From Pseudomonas oryzihabitans (GTDB lineage Bacteria > Pseudomonadota > Gammaproteobacteria > Pseudomonadales > Pseudomonadaceae), in contig NZ_CP013987.1 of assembly GCF_001518815.1 (NCBI RefSeq), forward strand, positions 1,095,001 through 1,159,000: a stretch of 64,000 nt of DNA. The letters are read 5' to 3'. Below the pieces are notes generated by a model. That model was not told the DNA's origin. It worked only from the letters and a program-made list of their open reading frames with translations, and did not search any database. This document shows positions 26,041 to 36,845 of this stretch, in pieces (the first letter of the stretch is position 1; each line of letters starts with the position of its first letter). A program made the translations under genes and the position numbers.

Positions 26041-26102
26041 GCTGCCCGCTGTGCAACGCAGTTTGCCAATGAAGGCACTGGAAGTCTGCCAAGGGAGTCA
26101 GC

Positions 26103-26606
26103 ATGAAAGCCTTTCGTACCACCATCTCTGTTTTGTCCGCCGCCTGTCTTCTCACCCTGAGTGGCTGCGCGAGCATCGTCGGTAATAGCCAGTATCCCGT
26201 CGCTGTGAAAAGCACGCCCGTTGGGGCCAGCTTCACCATCAAGAACCGTTCGGGTGAGGTTGTTCATACTGGCACCACGCCCGGAACCGTGACACTCAAG
26301 TCGGGCAGTGGCTACTTCAAGGGTGAAGCCTATACCGTTACCTTCCACAAGGACGGCTACGCTGACACCACGACCCAGCTCAGCAGCAGCATGAGCGGCT
26401 GGTATTGGGGCAATATCCTGTTCGGCGGGCTGATCGGCATGCTGATCGTCGATCCGCTGACGGGTGCCATGTACAAACTGCCGGACTCTTCGAGCGGTGA
26501 TCTGGGCGCACCTGTCATGGCCAAGACCTCCGGGCAGGACCTGACGATGCTGACCATCGATCAGGTGCCAGTCGACCAGCGATTGAAGCTGATTCGAGTG
26601 AACTGA
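26103..26606 (+). CDS. PEGA-like lipoprotein
   Basis: A 167-residue protein with lipobox LSGC (Cys22). After the signal it reads like a PEGA-type small beta domain: VAVKSTPVGASFTIKNRSGEVVHTGTTPGTVTLKSGSGYF, then YTVTFHKDGYADTTTQL. A hydrophobic Gly-rich segment follows (about 98-120, WYWGNILFGGLIGMLIVDPLTGAMY), typical of a family of Pseudomonas outer-membrane lipoproteins. AGGGAG lies before the ATG. A strong terminator follows, so it is a single-gene unit. Envelope location is clear; function is not known. Confidence 0.8.
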   Translation: MKAFRTTISVLSAACLLTLSGCASIVGNSQYPVAVKSTPVGASFTIKNRSGEVVHTGTTPGTVTLKSGSGYFKGEAYTVTFHKDGYADTTTQLSSSMSGWYWGNILFGGLIGMLIVDPLTGAMYKLPDSSSGDLGAPVMAKTSGQDLTMLTIDQVPVDQRLKLIRVN

Positions 26607-26607
26607 A

Positions 26608-26634
26608 AAAAGGCCCGTCTTGAACGGGCCTTTC
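26608..26634 (+). terminator. Rho-independent terminator
   Basis: Arms AAAGGCCCGT / ACGGGCCTTT around 26609-26633, followed by CTGTCTG and preceded by an A-run. It starts within a few bases of the lipoprotein stop codon. Confidence 0.85.
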
Positions 26635-26709
26635 TGTCTGTCTGCACGCTGGGTAGGGCGGAACGGCTTGTTGGTCCGACTGATATTCGCAAGCGGAAGT
26701 TACAGGCAC

Positions 26710-26737
26710 AAAAAAACCGCCTCAAGGGCGGTTTTTT
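26710..26737 (-). terminator. Rho-independent terminator of tRNA-Leu
   Basis: Arms ACCGCC (26716-26721) and GGCGGT (26727-26732) flanked by an A-run and a T-run of six or more on each side, so it can work in both directions. It lies about 40 bases beyond the tRNA 3' end on the minus strand. Confidence 0.85.
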
Positions 26738-26778
26738 CGGCTTCCAAGAATCGCAAGGGATGCCTGGAAGATGCTGCT

Positions 26779-26863
26779 TGGTGCCCCGGGGGAGACTCGA
26801 ACTCCCACTCCTTTCGGAAACGGATTTTGAATCCGCCGCGTCTACCGGTTCCGCCACCGGGGC
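26779..26863 (-). tRNA. tRNA-Leu (anticodon CAA)
   Basis: 85 bases including an encoded CCA. Acceptor arms GCCCCGG / CCGGGGC and discriminator A; the D-arm GCGGAACCGGTAGACGC is typical for leucine tRNAs. The anticodon loop TTCAAAA places CAA at 34-36, reading UUG. A long variable arm (TTTCCGAAAGGAG region) and T-arm with GTTCGAGTC are present, as expected for class II tRNA. The sequence parallels E. coli leuX in its anticodon arm. No integrase or attachment site is seen beside it. Confidence 0.97.
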
Positions 26864-26874
26864 AATGGCGGCGG

Positions 26875-26903
26875 AGTATAGGGATGGTCGCAGGTCCGGT
26901 CAA
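26875..26903 (-). promoter_or_regulatory. Sigma-70 promoter of tRNA-Leu
   Basis: Minus-strand -35 TTGACC (26898-26903), 17-base spacer, -10 TATACT (26875-26880), 11 bases before the mature tRNA 5' end. This is the best consensus promoter in the window. Confidence 0.85.
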
Positions 26904-26922
26904 TCCAAAGTGCGTTGGTGAA

Positions 26923-26954
26923 AAAGGCCGCTTCCGGTAAGCTGTGCGGCCTTT
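26923..26954 (+). other. Hairpin in the queA leader
   Basis: Perfect 9-bp arms AAAGGCCGC (26923-26931) and GCGGCCTTT (26946-26954) separated by 14 bases, 15 bases before the queA ATG. It could be a weak terminator or a leader structure; no preQ1 riboswitch pattern was recognised. Confidence 0.5.
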
Positions 26955-26969
26955 CGAGATCTACCTGCC

Positions 26970-29142
<2,173 letters not shown>

Positions 29143-29289
29143 AAGCCCCTGTCCGATCGTCAAGGCGAAACGGCGTTTGCGCGTCGTTCGCCGGCTTCGC
29201 GAATGGGGTCCTGAAGCGGTCGGACCGGCTGCGAGCGACCCCCGGCATCTCTTCTTTTTCCGTCATCCAACTCTGCAAGGAGTAGTGCA

Positions 29290-29634
29290 ATGAGTTTTCT
29301 GATTTCCACGGCCCAGGCCCAGGAAGCTGCCGCGCCGGCCGCCAACGCTGCACCAGGAGGTGAATACATTCAGTTCATCTTCCTGATCGGCTTCGTGGTG
29401 ATCTTCTATTTCCTGATTTGGCGTCCCCAGGCCAAGCGCACCAAGGATCACAAGAACCTGATCGGCGGCCTGCAGAAGGGTGACGAAGTGGTGACCACCG
29501 GTGGCATCGCCGGCCGCATCAACAAGGTCACCGATGAGTTCGTGGTGCTGGAAGTGTCCGACAACGTCGAGCTGAAATTCCAGAAGGGCGCCATTGCCGC
29601 GACCCTGCCGAAGGGCACCCTGAAGGCCCTCTGA
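29290..29634 (+). CDS. yajC: Sec translocon accessory protein YajC
   Basis: Small single-span inner-membrane subunit of the SecDF-YajC complex that assists SecYEG protein export. 114 residues; the membrane segment is at about 29-46 (FIFLIGFVVIFYFLIWRPQ), then a cytoplasmic domain with the family motif GDEVVTTGGIAGRI. AAGGAG lies 7-8 bases before the ATG. secD follows after a short hairpin. Confidence 0.97.
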   Translation: MSFLISTAQAQEAAAPAANAAPGGEYIQFIFLIGFVVIFYFLIWRPQAKRTKDHKNLIGGLQKGDEVVTTGGIAGRINKVTDEFVVLEVSDNVELKFQKGAIAATLPKGTLKAL

Positions 29635-29658
29635 GCCTTCCTAAATCTAGCTAACACC

Positions 29659-29684
29659 GGGGCGCGCAAGGCGCCCCGCCTTTA
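29659..29684 (+). terminator. Hairpin between yajC and secD
   Basis: Arms GGGGCGC (29659-29665) and GCGCCCC (29671-29677), 5-base loop, then GCCTTTAT. A weak terminator or attenuator inside the yajC-secD-secF operon, or a processing site that sets relative amounts. Confidence 0.5.
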
Positions 29685-29698
29685 TCTCGGGCGGTGTC

Positions 29699-31567
29699 AT
29701 GCTCAACAAATATCCCCTCTGGAAGTACCTGCTGATCCTGGCCGTACTGGTCGTGGGCGCCATCTATTCGGTTCCTAATCTGTACCCCGACGATCCGGCC
29801 GTGCAGGTCAGCGCTTCCAGCACCGAACGTACGGTGACGCCGGCCGAGGTGCAGCGTGTGAACGCCGCCCTGGCCGAGGCTCATCTGGCCGTGAAGTCCA
29901 GTGATCTCAATGCGAACGGCAGCCGGGTGCTGATCCGCCTGATGCGCGCCGATGATCAGCTGCCGGCCCAGGAAGTGGTCCGTCGTACCCTCGGCGACGA
30001 CTTCGTGGTGGCGCTGAACCTGGCGCCCACCACCCCGCAGTGGTTGCGCAAGCTTGGCGCCAGCCCCATGAAACTGGGCCTGGACCTCTCCGGTGGGGTG
30101 CATTTCCTGCTGGCGGTGGACATGGACAAGGCCGTGGACGCGCGCCTGAAGGTCTATGACAACGAGGTCAAGACCCTGCTGCGCCGCGAGAAGGTGCGCT
30201 ATCGCAGCATGCCCGAGCAGAACGGCGCCCTGCAGCTCGGCTTCACCGATGCCGCCGACCTGCAGCAGGCCCAGGGCCTGATCCGCAAGAACTACACCGA
30301 TTTCGAGCTGACCACCGACACCCGGGGCGACCTGCAGGTGCTGCGCCTGCAGCTGACCGAGGCCAAGCTGCGCGAGATCCGCAACTATGCCGTCACCCAG
30401 AACCTGACCACGGTGCGCAACCGGGTCAACGAACTGGGCGTGGCCGAGCCGCTGGTACAGCGCCAGGGCGCCGACCGCATCGTGGTCGAGCTGCCGGGCG
30501 TGCAGGACACCGCCGAAGCCAAGCGCATCCTCGGTAAGACCGCCAACCTGGAATTCCGCCTGGCCGCCACCGCGGACACGCCGCGTGCCTCCACCGAGAG
30601 CTTCGAGTTCCGCGAGCCCGGTCGTCCCGCGGTACCCCTGGAACGTAACGTCATCATCACCGGTGACCAGGTCACCGACGCCTCGGCCAGCTTCGACGAG
30701 AACGGCCGGCCCCAGGTCAACATCCGCCTGGATGGCCATGGTGGCGATCTGATCAACCGCGCTACCCGGAGCAACGTCGGCCGCAGCATGGCCGTGGTGT
30801 TCATCGAGCAGCGTCCGGTCACTCGCTACACCACCCAGACCGTCGATGGCGTGCAGAAGGAAGTGGCGGTGCCCGGCTTCGAAGAAGAGCGGCGCATCAT
30901 CAGCCTGGCGACCATTCAGTCGGCTCTGGGCAACAGCTTCCGCATCACTGGCCTGAACGGCTCGGGCGAGGCGTCGGAACTGGCGCTGCTGCTGCGCGCC
31001 GGCGGCCTGGCCGCGCCCATGTACTTCGCCGAAGAACGCACCCTCGGCCCAAGCCTGGGCGCCGACAACATCGCCAAGGGCATCGATGCCTCGCTGTGGG
31101 GCATGGTCTTCGTCTCGCTGTTCCTGATCGCCATTTACCGCTTCTTCGGGGTGCTGGCGACCATCGCCCTGGGCTTCAACATGGTGCTGCTGATGGCCTT
31201 GATGTCCATCCTGCATGCCACCCTGACCTTGCCGGGTATCGCCGGTATCGTCTTGACCATGGGCCAGGCGGTGGACGCCAACGTGCTGATCTTCTCGCGG
31301 ATCCGTGAAGAGATCGCCAACGGCATGCCGGTCCAGCGCGCCATCCATGAAGGCTTCAGTCGTGCCTTCACGGCGATCGTCGACTCCAACCTGACGACCC
31401 TGCTGGTGGGCGCCATCCTGTTCGCCATGGGCACCGGGCCGGTCAAGGGCTTCGCCGTGACCATGTCGCTGGGTATCTTCACCTCCCTGTTCACCGCCAT
31501 CTTCGTGACCCGTGCCATGGTCAACCTGATTTATGGCGGCCGGAACGTCAAGAAGCTGTGGATTTGA
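29699..31567 (+). CDS. secD: Protein translocase subunit SecD
   Basis: RND-type inner-membrane subunit that uses proton motive force to pull exported proteins through the periplasmic side of SecYEG. 622 residues: one N-terminal membrane helix (about 8-24), a large periplasmic P1 domain (GLDLSGGVHFLLAVDMD at the P1 base, then two-lobe part to ~450), and five membrane helices at the C-terminus containing GQAVDANVLIFSRIREE. secF starts 10 bases later. Confidence 0.98.
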   Translation: MLNKYPLWKYLLILAVLVVGAIYSVPNLYPDDPAVQVSASSTERTVTPAEVQRVNAALAEAHLAVKSSDLNANGSRVLIRLMRADDQLPAQEVVRRTLGDDFVVALNLAPTTPQWLRKLGASPMKLGLDLSGGVHFLLAVDMDKAVDARLKVYDNEVKTLLRREKVRYRSMPEQNGALQLGFTDAADLQQAQGLIRKNYTDFELTTDTRGDLQVLRLQLTEAKLREIRNYAVTQNLTTVRNRVNELGVAEPLVQRQGADRIVVELPGVQDTAEAKRILGKTANLEFRLAATADTPRASTESFEFREPGRPAVPLERNVIITGDQVTDASASFDENGRPQVNIRLDGHGGDLINRATRSNVGRSMAVVFIEQRPVTRYTTQTVDGVQKEVAVPGFEEERRIISLATIQSALGNSFRITGLNGSGEASELALLLRAGGLAAPMYFAEERTLGPSLGADNIAKGIDASLWGMVFVSLFLIAIYRFFGVLATIALGFNMVLLMALMSILHATLTLPGIAGIVLTMGQAVDANVLIFSRIREEIANGMPVQRAIHEGFSRAFTAIVDSNLTTLLVGAILFAMGTGPVKGFAVTMSLGIFTSLFTAIFVTRAMVNLIYGGRNVKKLWI

Positions 31568-31577
31568 GGACGCGGCG

Positions 31578-32483
31578 ATGAAAAAGACCATCAACTTCAT
31601 GGGCGTCCGCAATATCGCGTTCGCCATCACCGCCCTCCTGACCGTCCTGGCACTGGTCAGCTGGTTCTACAAAGGGCTGAACTTCGGCCTGGATTTCACC
31701 GGCGGTACCCTGATCGAGCTGCGCTACGAGCAGCCGGCCGACCTCGGCAAGATTCGCCAGGAGCTGGTCGGTGCCGGTTTCGAAGAGGCTGTGGTGCAGA
31801 GTTTCGGCGCCACCACCGACGTGCTGGTACGGATGCCGGGTGACAATCCCCAGCTGGGTCAGCAGGTGACCACCGCGCTGCAACAGGCGAGCACCGAACG
31901 CTTTTCCCTGACCCGTACCGAATTCGTCGGTCCGCAGGTGGGCGAGGAATTGCGTGACCAGGGTGGCCTGGGCATGCTGCTGGCCTTGGGTAGCGTGCTG
32001 GTCTACGTGGCCTTCCGCTTCCAGTGGAAGTTCGCGGTGGGCGCCATCCTGTCATTGATTCACGACGTGGTGGTGACCCTGGGTCTGTTGTCGTTCTTCC
32101 AGATCACCTTCGATCTGACGGTGCTGGCGGCGGTCCTGGCCATCATCGGCTACTCGCTCAACGACACCATCGTGGTGTTCGACCGGGTCCGGGAAAACTT
32201 CCGGGTGCTGCGCAAGGCCGACCTGATCGAGAACATCAACGTCTCGACCACCCAGACCCTGCTGCGGACCCTGGCGACCTCGATCTCGACCCTGCTGGCC
32301 GTGGCGGCGCTGCTGTTCTTTGGCGGTGACAACCTGTTCGGCTTCTCCCTGGCATTGTTCATCGGTGTGCTGGCCGGTACCTACTCGTCGATCTATATCG
32401 CCAACGTGGTGCTGATCTGGCTGGACCTGAAGAGTGAAGACTTAATTCCTCCGCAAGCCAAGGAACTAGACGACCGCCCCTGA
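31578..32483 (+). CDS. secF: Protein translocase subunit SecF
   Basis: Partner of SecD. 301 residues with six membrane helices and a smaller periplasmic domain between the first two. The SecF signature GYSLNDTIVVFDRVREN is visible around 190-207, and GLDFTGGTLIELRYE near 36-50. ATG 31578 (MKKTINFMGVRN) is chosen over an upstream in-frame ATG that lies inside secD. No terminator follows before the glycine-zipper gene. Confidence 0.98.
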   Translation: MKKTINFMGVRNIAFAITALLTVLALVSWFYKGLNFGLDFTGGTLIELRYEQPADLGKIRQELVGAGFEEAVVQSFGATTDVLVRMPGDNPQLGQQVTTALQQASTERFSLTRTEFVGPQVGEELRDQGGLGMLLALGSVLVYVAFRFQWKFAVGAILSLIHDVVVTLGLLSFFQITFDLTVLAAVLAIIGYSLNDTIVVFDRVRENFRVLRKADLIENINVSTTQTLLRTLATSISTLLAVAALLFFGGDNLFGFSLALFIGVLAGTYSSIYIANVVLIWLDLKSEDLIPPQAKELDDRP

Positions 32484-32540
32484 TGTCCCAGGCATGGCAA
32501 AGGGCCATGTGCCCGCTATGACAGTAGTCAGGAGGTTGTA

Positions 32541-33068
32541 GTGAACAAGTCTATGCTCGTAGGTACGGTTCTGGGAGCCATCGTCGCCACCGCAGGTGGC
32601 GCCGTGGCGTACAGCTTCGTCGACCGCGGGCCTCAGTACGCCGAGGTCGTTGCCGTCCAGCCGGTCAAGGAAACGGTCAAGACCCCGCGCGAGGTCTGCA
32701 AGGAGGTCGCGGTGACGCACCGCCGGCCGGTTCAGGACCAGCACCAGATCGCCGGTACCGCCGTAGGCGCGGTCGTCGGCGGTCTGCTGGGCAACCAGGT
32801 TGGTAACGGCAGCGGCAAGACCCTGGCCACCATCGCTGGCGCCGTTGGCGGTGGTTATGCCGGCAACAAGGGTCAGGAATACATGCAGAACCGCGACACC
32901 TACACCACCACCCAGACCCGCTGCAGCACGGTTACCGACAGCAGCGACAAGGTGGTCGGCTATGACGTCAAATACCTGCTGGACGGCAAGCTCGGCCAGG
33001 TCCGCATGGATCATGAGCCAGGCAAGCAGCTGGAAGTGAAGAACGGCCAGGTGCTGGCCAGCCAGTGA
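32541..33068 (+). CDS. Glycine-zipper 2TM-domain protein
   Basis: A 175-residue envelope protein. An N-terminal hydrophobic segment (about 5-25, VGTVLGAIVATAGGAVAYSF) acts as signal or anchor. The glycine-zipper is at about 72-112 (GTAVGAVVGGLLGNQVGN then GAVGGGYAGNKGQ), as in SlyB/Rickettsia 17 kDa antigen-like proteins. The C-terminal part (about 125-172) has Tyr/Asp-rich beta character. Start GTG at 32541 with GGAGG 5 bases upstream. It follows secF as in P. aeruginosa, and a very strong terminator ends the block. Likely an outer-membrane-associated protein; role unknown. Confidence 0.85.
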   Translation: MNKSMLVGTVLGAIVATAGGAVAYSFVDRGPQYAEVVAVQPVKETVKTPREVCKEVAVTHRRPVQDQHQIAGTAVGAVVGGLLGNQVGNGSGKTLATIAGAVGGGYAGNKGQEYMQNRDTYTTTQTRCSTVTDSSDKVVGYDVKYLLDGKLGQVRMDHEPGKQLEVKNGQVLASQ

Positions 33069-33100
33069 TCCGCGTTAGCGGCTGAGGCCCAGGGCTTCAG

Positions 33101-33147
33101 CCAACAAAAAGCCCGCTACCAGGTGACTGGTAGCGGGCTTTTTGTTG
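33101..33147 (+). terminator. Strong bidirectional terminator
   Basis: A 47-base near-perfect palindrome: the left arm covers CCAACAAAAAGCCCGCTACCA, then a 6-base loop GGTGAC, then the mirrored right arm. A and T runs on both sides let it act for the upstream plus-strand gene. The order of genes known from P. aeruginosa ends here. Confidence 0.9.
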
Positions 33148-33217
33148 GGGCTTCACTGGGACGAGAGCGGAGCCTTCAGATCAGGCCAGGGCGAAGCGCC
33201 CTGGCCGTGGCCGTCAC

Positions 33218-34258
33218 TCAGAGGGCGGGGCGGGGCGTTTCAGCTTTGGGCCGAAGCCACCGCCGGGCGGAGATCCACGCCGGCGCCTCGAACAGACCGT
33301 TGATGCCGCGGGCTTCCAGCAGCTTGGCGATGGCCACCGGCACCAGGATGCCGAAGGCGCAGCCGGCGACGATGTGCAGCAGACCGTCGTTGATGTGCAG
33401 GCCCTTGCTTAGGACGATGCGGGCGCCGCTGCCGCTCAGTACGTGCATCACATAGATGGGCATGGACAGCGCACCCAAGGTCAGCACCCACTGCAGCGGC
33501 CGCTGCGCCAATACCATGCAGGTGGCGCTGACGAAGACGATGCCGTTCAGCGCCAGTACCAGGGTGGCCAGGCCGCGATCGGTGTAGACCAGGCCCAGCA
33601 GGCCGTGGAACCAGTACTCGAGCACCACGAACAGCAGACCCGAGCCCAGCATCACCCGGCCGGCCTGTTCTTCGATGGCCTGCTTGAAGTTGTTGAACCA
33701 GACACCGAAGGCGAAAAACACGAAGTTCTGCGCGGTGAAGGTAAAGAAGAAGTCTTCCGGGCCGGCGTTCTGGAACAGATAGACGAGGGCGCCAAAGGCG
33801 AACACGGCAAAGAAGGCCAGCGGCTTGGCCCAGCGATAGGCGAGCATGGCCAGGCAGAACACCAGGAACAGCGCATAGAGGAACCAGAACTGCTGGCGTG
33901 GCTCCCAGACCGTCAGGACTTCGCTGAAGCTCACGCCGCCGTTGGTGTAGCGCGACATCAGCGCCTCGACCGAACCCTGCAGCAGTGACCAGACCAGGAA
34001 GGGATAGACGATGGTGTCGATCTTGTTCACCAGCAGGCCGCCGGTACCGCGCTTGACGAAGGAGCTGTAGAAGAAGAGGCCGGAGAGGAAGAAGAACAGC
34101 GGCATGTGGAAGCTGTAGATGACGCTGTCCACCAGGCCGTGGAATTGGGCGTCCTGGAGGATGCCCGCGTTGAGCAGGCCACGCACGACATGGCCATAGA
34201 CGACCAGCACGATGCCAATGGCCTTGGCATAGTCGACCCAGAGATTGCGAGTGTTCAT
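33218..34258 (-). CDS. Acyltransferase 3 family membrane protein
   Basis: A 346-residue inner-membrane protein with about ten hydrophobic helices. The N-terminus (LWVDYAKAIGIVLVVYGHV, residues 6-24, and FHMPLFFFLSGLFFY, about 50-64) is the hallmark of the acyltransferase 3 (AT3/OafA-like) family, with the conserved Asp and His. Such proteins O-acylate surface sugars, lipid A, glucans or antibiotics. The gene is alone, with no polysaccharide genes beside it, so the substrate is unknown. The product is close in type to succinyl or acetyl transferases of surface glycans. Confidence 0.85.
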   Translation of the reverse strand: MNTRNLWVDYAKAIGIVLVVYGHVVRGLLNAGILQDAQFHGLVDSVIYSFHMPLFFFLSGLFFYSSFVKRGTGGLLVNKIDTIVYPFLVWSLLQGSVEALMSRYTNGGVSFSEVLTVWEPRQQFWFLYALFLVFCLAMLAYRWAKPLAFFAVFAFGALVYLFQNAGPEDFFFTFTAQNFVFFAFGVWFNNFKQAIEEQAGRVMLGSGLLFVVLEYWFHGLLGLVYTDRGLATLVLALNGIVFVSATCMVLAQRPLQWVLTLGALSMPIYVMHVLSGSGARIVLSKGLHINDGLLHIVAGCAFGILVPVAIAKLLEARGINGLFEAPAWISARRWLRPKAETPRPAL

Positions 34259-34543
34259 TGAATGATCCTTTTCAGAAGAGAACCTGTGCAGCTGGAGCCA
34301 AGCGCTGGGGCAAACGAAAGCGTGAGCGTTGCGACGCCGGGGCGCGCATCGCGACAGGTTCGGTCATGGTAGGACTCCCGAAGGAACGACGTCCGTAAGT
34401 AGCCGGTGACAGGATGGGGCTCCTTGCCCGCGTTCTGACCATGGCTATCTGCCATTGTTCATGGCTTGTTTCCGAACAGGCGTGAACGGGGCGACACTTT
34501 CACCGCTCGGTAGGCAATTGTCCGACGAACTGTAACCGGATGT

Positions 34544-35089
34544 TTAGAGGGAATCTTTGACGAACTGCAGCTGCTTCTCCTTGAGCAGGGGCTCGTAGCG
34601 CGGCGAGGTATAGATCAGCAGGACCTGTTTCCTGCGTGCCGCCTGGGCGCTGAACTTGTAGACCACGGTGTCGTGATCGAAGGCCAGATAGGCCTGGGCG
34701 TCGTCGGCCTGGTTCAGGCGCTCGAAGGCGGCGGCCGACGACTGGGAGGAGGGTTTGCCATACTTTTGAGTGAGTCCTTCGGCGATCAGAAAGGACTGGG
34801 CCAGGGGCGTGACGATCGACAGGCGCAGGAAGCGGCCCTCGATGAAGAAGGCGCCCGCCTCGACCTTTTCGCCAGCGAAGGCAAGGTCATTGCATTCGAA
34901 ATACTCGACGCCAACTACGTCGATCTTGCGCGGCTGGAAGGTACAGAGCTTTTTCGCCAGAAAGGTTTTCTGGTCGGTGCCGAAGGCGATGCCCGCATAG
35001 CCATCCACGGCCTGGGCCCACGCCGGGAACAGCACCAGCAGCGCCAACAGGGGCGCAAGGAGAGGCGACAGGTAGGACCTGACGGTCAT
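34544..35089 (-). CDS. Exported hypothetical protein
   Basis: A 181-residue protein with a signal peptide (hydrophobic stretch at about 8-20, cleavage after AQA near residue 26). The mature part begins VDGYAGIAFGTDQKTF, a start seen in many small periplasmic proteins that gauge a precursor or ion. Two Cys (LCTFQP and FECNDL) could pair. No known domain. The ATG at 35089 is directly followed by the signal sequence; an upstream ATG adds 13 unlikely residues. Single gene; role unknown. Confidence 0.7.
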   Translation of the reverse strand: MTVRSYLSPLLAPLLALLVLFPAWAQAVDGYAGIAFGTDQKTFLAKKLCTFQPRKIDVVGVEYFECNDLAFAGEKVEAGAFFIEGRFLRLSIVTPLAQSFLIAEGLTQKYGKPSSQSSAAAFERLNQADDAQAYLAFDHDTVVYKFSAQAARRKQVLLIYTSPRYEPLLKEKQLQFVKDSL

Positions 35090-35209
35090 GGTGATCTGGA
35101 TTCCCTTCACGAAGGCCCTGGGGCCCACTCAACCCGACGGATGCTAGAAGCTCCGCCGGGGCTTTGCCACCGCTGTCGACGGCTTTTGTCGAGGGGTTCA
35201 GGGTTGGCG

Positions 35210-35347
35210 TCAGGCGATGCCGGGCGGAATCTGGTCCTTGCCGTAGTCCTTGAGCTTTTCCAGGTTCTCCGGCTTCTGGTGCTCGGGTACGTCGTCGCCT
35301 TCGGCGGGGGTGTCCTGGGGTTCCTGGTCTCGGGTGTCTTCGCTCAT
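35210..35347 (-). CDS. Small hydrophilic protein (45 aa)
   Basis: A 45-residue, very acidic and probably disordered protein (MSEDTRDQEPQDTPAEGDD...). It ends in KPENLEKLKDYGKDQIPPGIA. It starts 65 bases after the MATE gene stop on the same strand, with GAGAG before the ATG. Small proteins of this kind occur next to similar transporters in pseudomonads as I remember. Coding status is moderately sure; function unknown. Confidence 0.55.
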   Translation of the reverse strand: MSEDTRDQEPQDTPAEGDDVPEHQKPENLEKLKDYGKDQIPPGIA

Positions 35348-35411
35348 GGCAGCGCTCTCGGCAGGGGGTGTCCGACTTTGAGGGGGGCGCCTGGCCGGCG
35401 GTTCCGCAGGA

Positions 35412-36764
35412 TCAGGCGTTGACGCCATCGGTGAGCCAACCCTCGCGCCGGGCCAGGCGCCAGGCGAGGAGGGCGGAAATCAGTCCGCGCAGGGCCATGA
35501 AGGTGAGAAAGGCCAGCCACAGACCGTGATTGCCCCAGCCGCGCAGCAGCCAGCCGAGTGGCAGGGCCAGGAGCAGGGCCAGCAGCATGGCATTGCGCAT
35601 CTCCCGGGCGCGAGTGGCGCCGATGAAGAGGCCGTCCAGTAGATAGCTGGCCATGGCGATCAAGGGCAGCACAGCGAGATAGGGCAGATAGGCATGGGCC
35701 TCCTGGCGCACCGCGGCGATGTCGCTCTGCAGGGCGACGAAGAGGTCGCCACAGAGGGCGAAGGCCAGGGCGAAGCCGAGGCTGGCCAGCAGCGACCAGC
35801 CGCCGGCAATCACCAGCACCCGGCGCAGGGTGGCGCCTTCGTGCGCGCCCAGGGCATGGCCGGCCAGGGCTTCCACCGCATGGGCGAGGCCGTCGAGGGC
35901 GAAGGCGGTGACCAGCAGGCCGTTGAGCAGCAGGGCGTTGACCGCGACGGTGGTCTCGCCCAGCTGGGCGCCCTGGGCAGCGAAGAGCAGGAACACCGCC
36001 TGCAGTGCCAGGGAGCGGATGAAGATGTCGCGATTGACCGCCAGCAGGGGGCGCCAGCTGACGAGGCGCTGCAGGGCCTGGCGGTCGATCCGGCCCGGCC
36101 ACCGCTGCAGGCGGCGCACCACCAGCCAGAGGCCGAGCAGCATGCCGCTCCACTCCGCCAGGACCGAGGCCAGGGCGATGCCCTGCACCCCGCTGCCGAG
36201 GCCGAGCACGAAGCCGGTCACCAGCAGCAGATTTAGGGCATTGGTGGTGAGCAGCAGCACCAGCGGCGTGCGTGCATCCTGGGTACCGAGCAGCCAGCCG
36301 ATCACGGCGTAGCTGAGCAGCGCCGCGGGTAGGCCGAGCAGCCGCAGGTGCAGGAAGCGCGCGGCCAGTTCGGCGAAGGCGGGGTCCAGGCCGAGCCAGG
36401 CGAGCAGGGGATCGAGCGCCAGGCTGGCCGCCAGCAGCAGGACCAGCGACAGGCCCAGCCCCAGCAGGCCGGCTTGCAAGAGGATCTGGCGCAGGGCGGC
36501 GCCGTCGCAGCGCCCGCTGGCCTGGGCGGCGAAGCCGGTGGTGCCCATGCGCAGAAACCCGAGGATGCCGAGCAGCGCGGTATAGAAGGCGCCGCCCATG
36601 GCCACCGCGGCGAGCTGGCGGGCTTCCGGCAGGTGGCCGGCGATGGCGCTATCGACCAGGGTCACCAGCGGTACGCTGAGATTGGACAGGATCATCGGCG
36701 CGGCCAGCGCCCAGACGCGGCGGTGCAGCAGGGGGTGGCGCCAGTCGGCAAGCAGGGTGGGCAT
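35412..36764 (-). CDS. MATE-family efflux transporter (DinF-like)
   Basis: A 450-residue inner-membrane protein with twelve membrane helices in two six-helix halves, the layout of multidrug and toxin extrusion exporters, driven by Na+ or H+. The start MILSNLSVPLVTLVDSAIAGHL (about 24-45) is the MATE block and matches the DinF branch more than NorM. The substrate cannot be told. A small acidic protein gene follows on the same strand. Confidence 0.9.
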   Translation of the reverse strand: MPTLLADWRHPLLHRRVWALAAPMILSNLSVPLVTLVDSAIAGHLPEARQLAAVAMGGAFYTALLGILGFLRMGTTGFAAQASGRCDGAALRQILLQAGLLGLGLSLVLLLAASLALDPLLAWLGLDPAFAELAARFLHLRLLGLPAALLSYAVIGWLLGTQDARTPLVLLLTTNALNLLLVTGFVLGLGSGVQGIALASVLAEWSGMLLGLWLVVRRLQRWPGRIDRQALQRLVSWRPLLAVNRDIFIRSLALQAVFLLFAAQGAQLGETTVAVNALLLNGLLVTAFALDGLAHAVEALAGHALGAHEGATLRRVLVIAGGWSLLASLGFALAFALCGDLFVALQSDIAAVRQEAHAYLPYLAVLPLIAMASYLLDGLFIGATRAREMRNAMLLALLLALPLGWLLRGWGNHGLWLAFLTFMALRGLISALLAWRLARREGWLTDGVNA

Positions 36765-36845
36765 TGGGCTGATCGCAGCGGCGGCGGAGGAGGCATTGTA
36801 AGCCAGCCGGTGCGGCCGGTCCTCCGCCTGAATGCCAGGCTGACG

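Noticed and set aside
26779-26863. tRNA-Leu as an integration site of a mobile island
   Set aside because: No integrase gene, no repeated tRNA 3' end in the neighbourhood, and the flanking genes are ordinary core genes.
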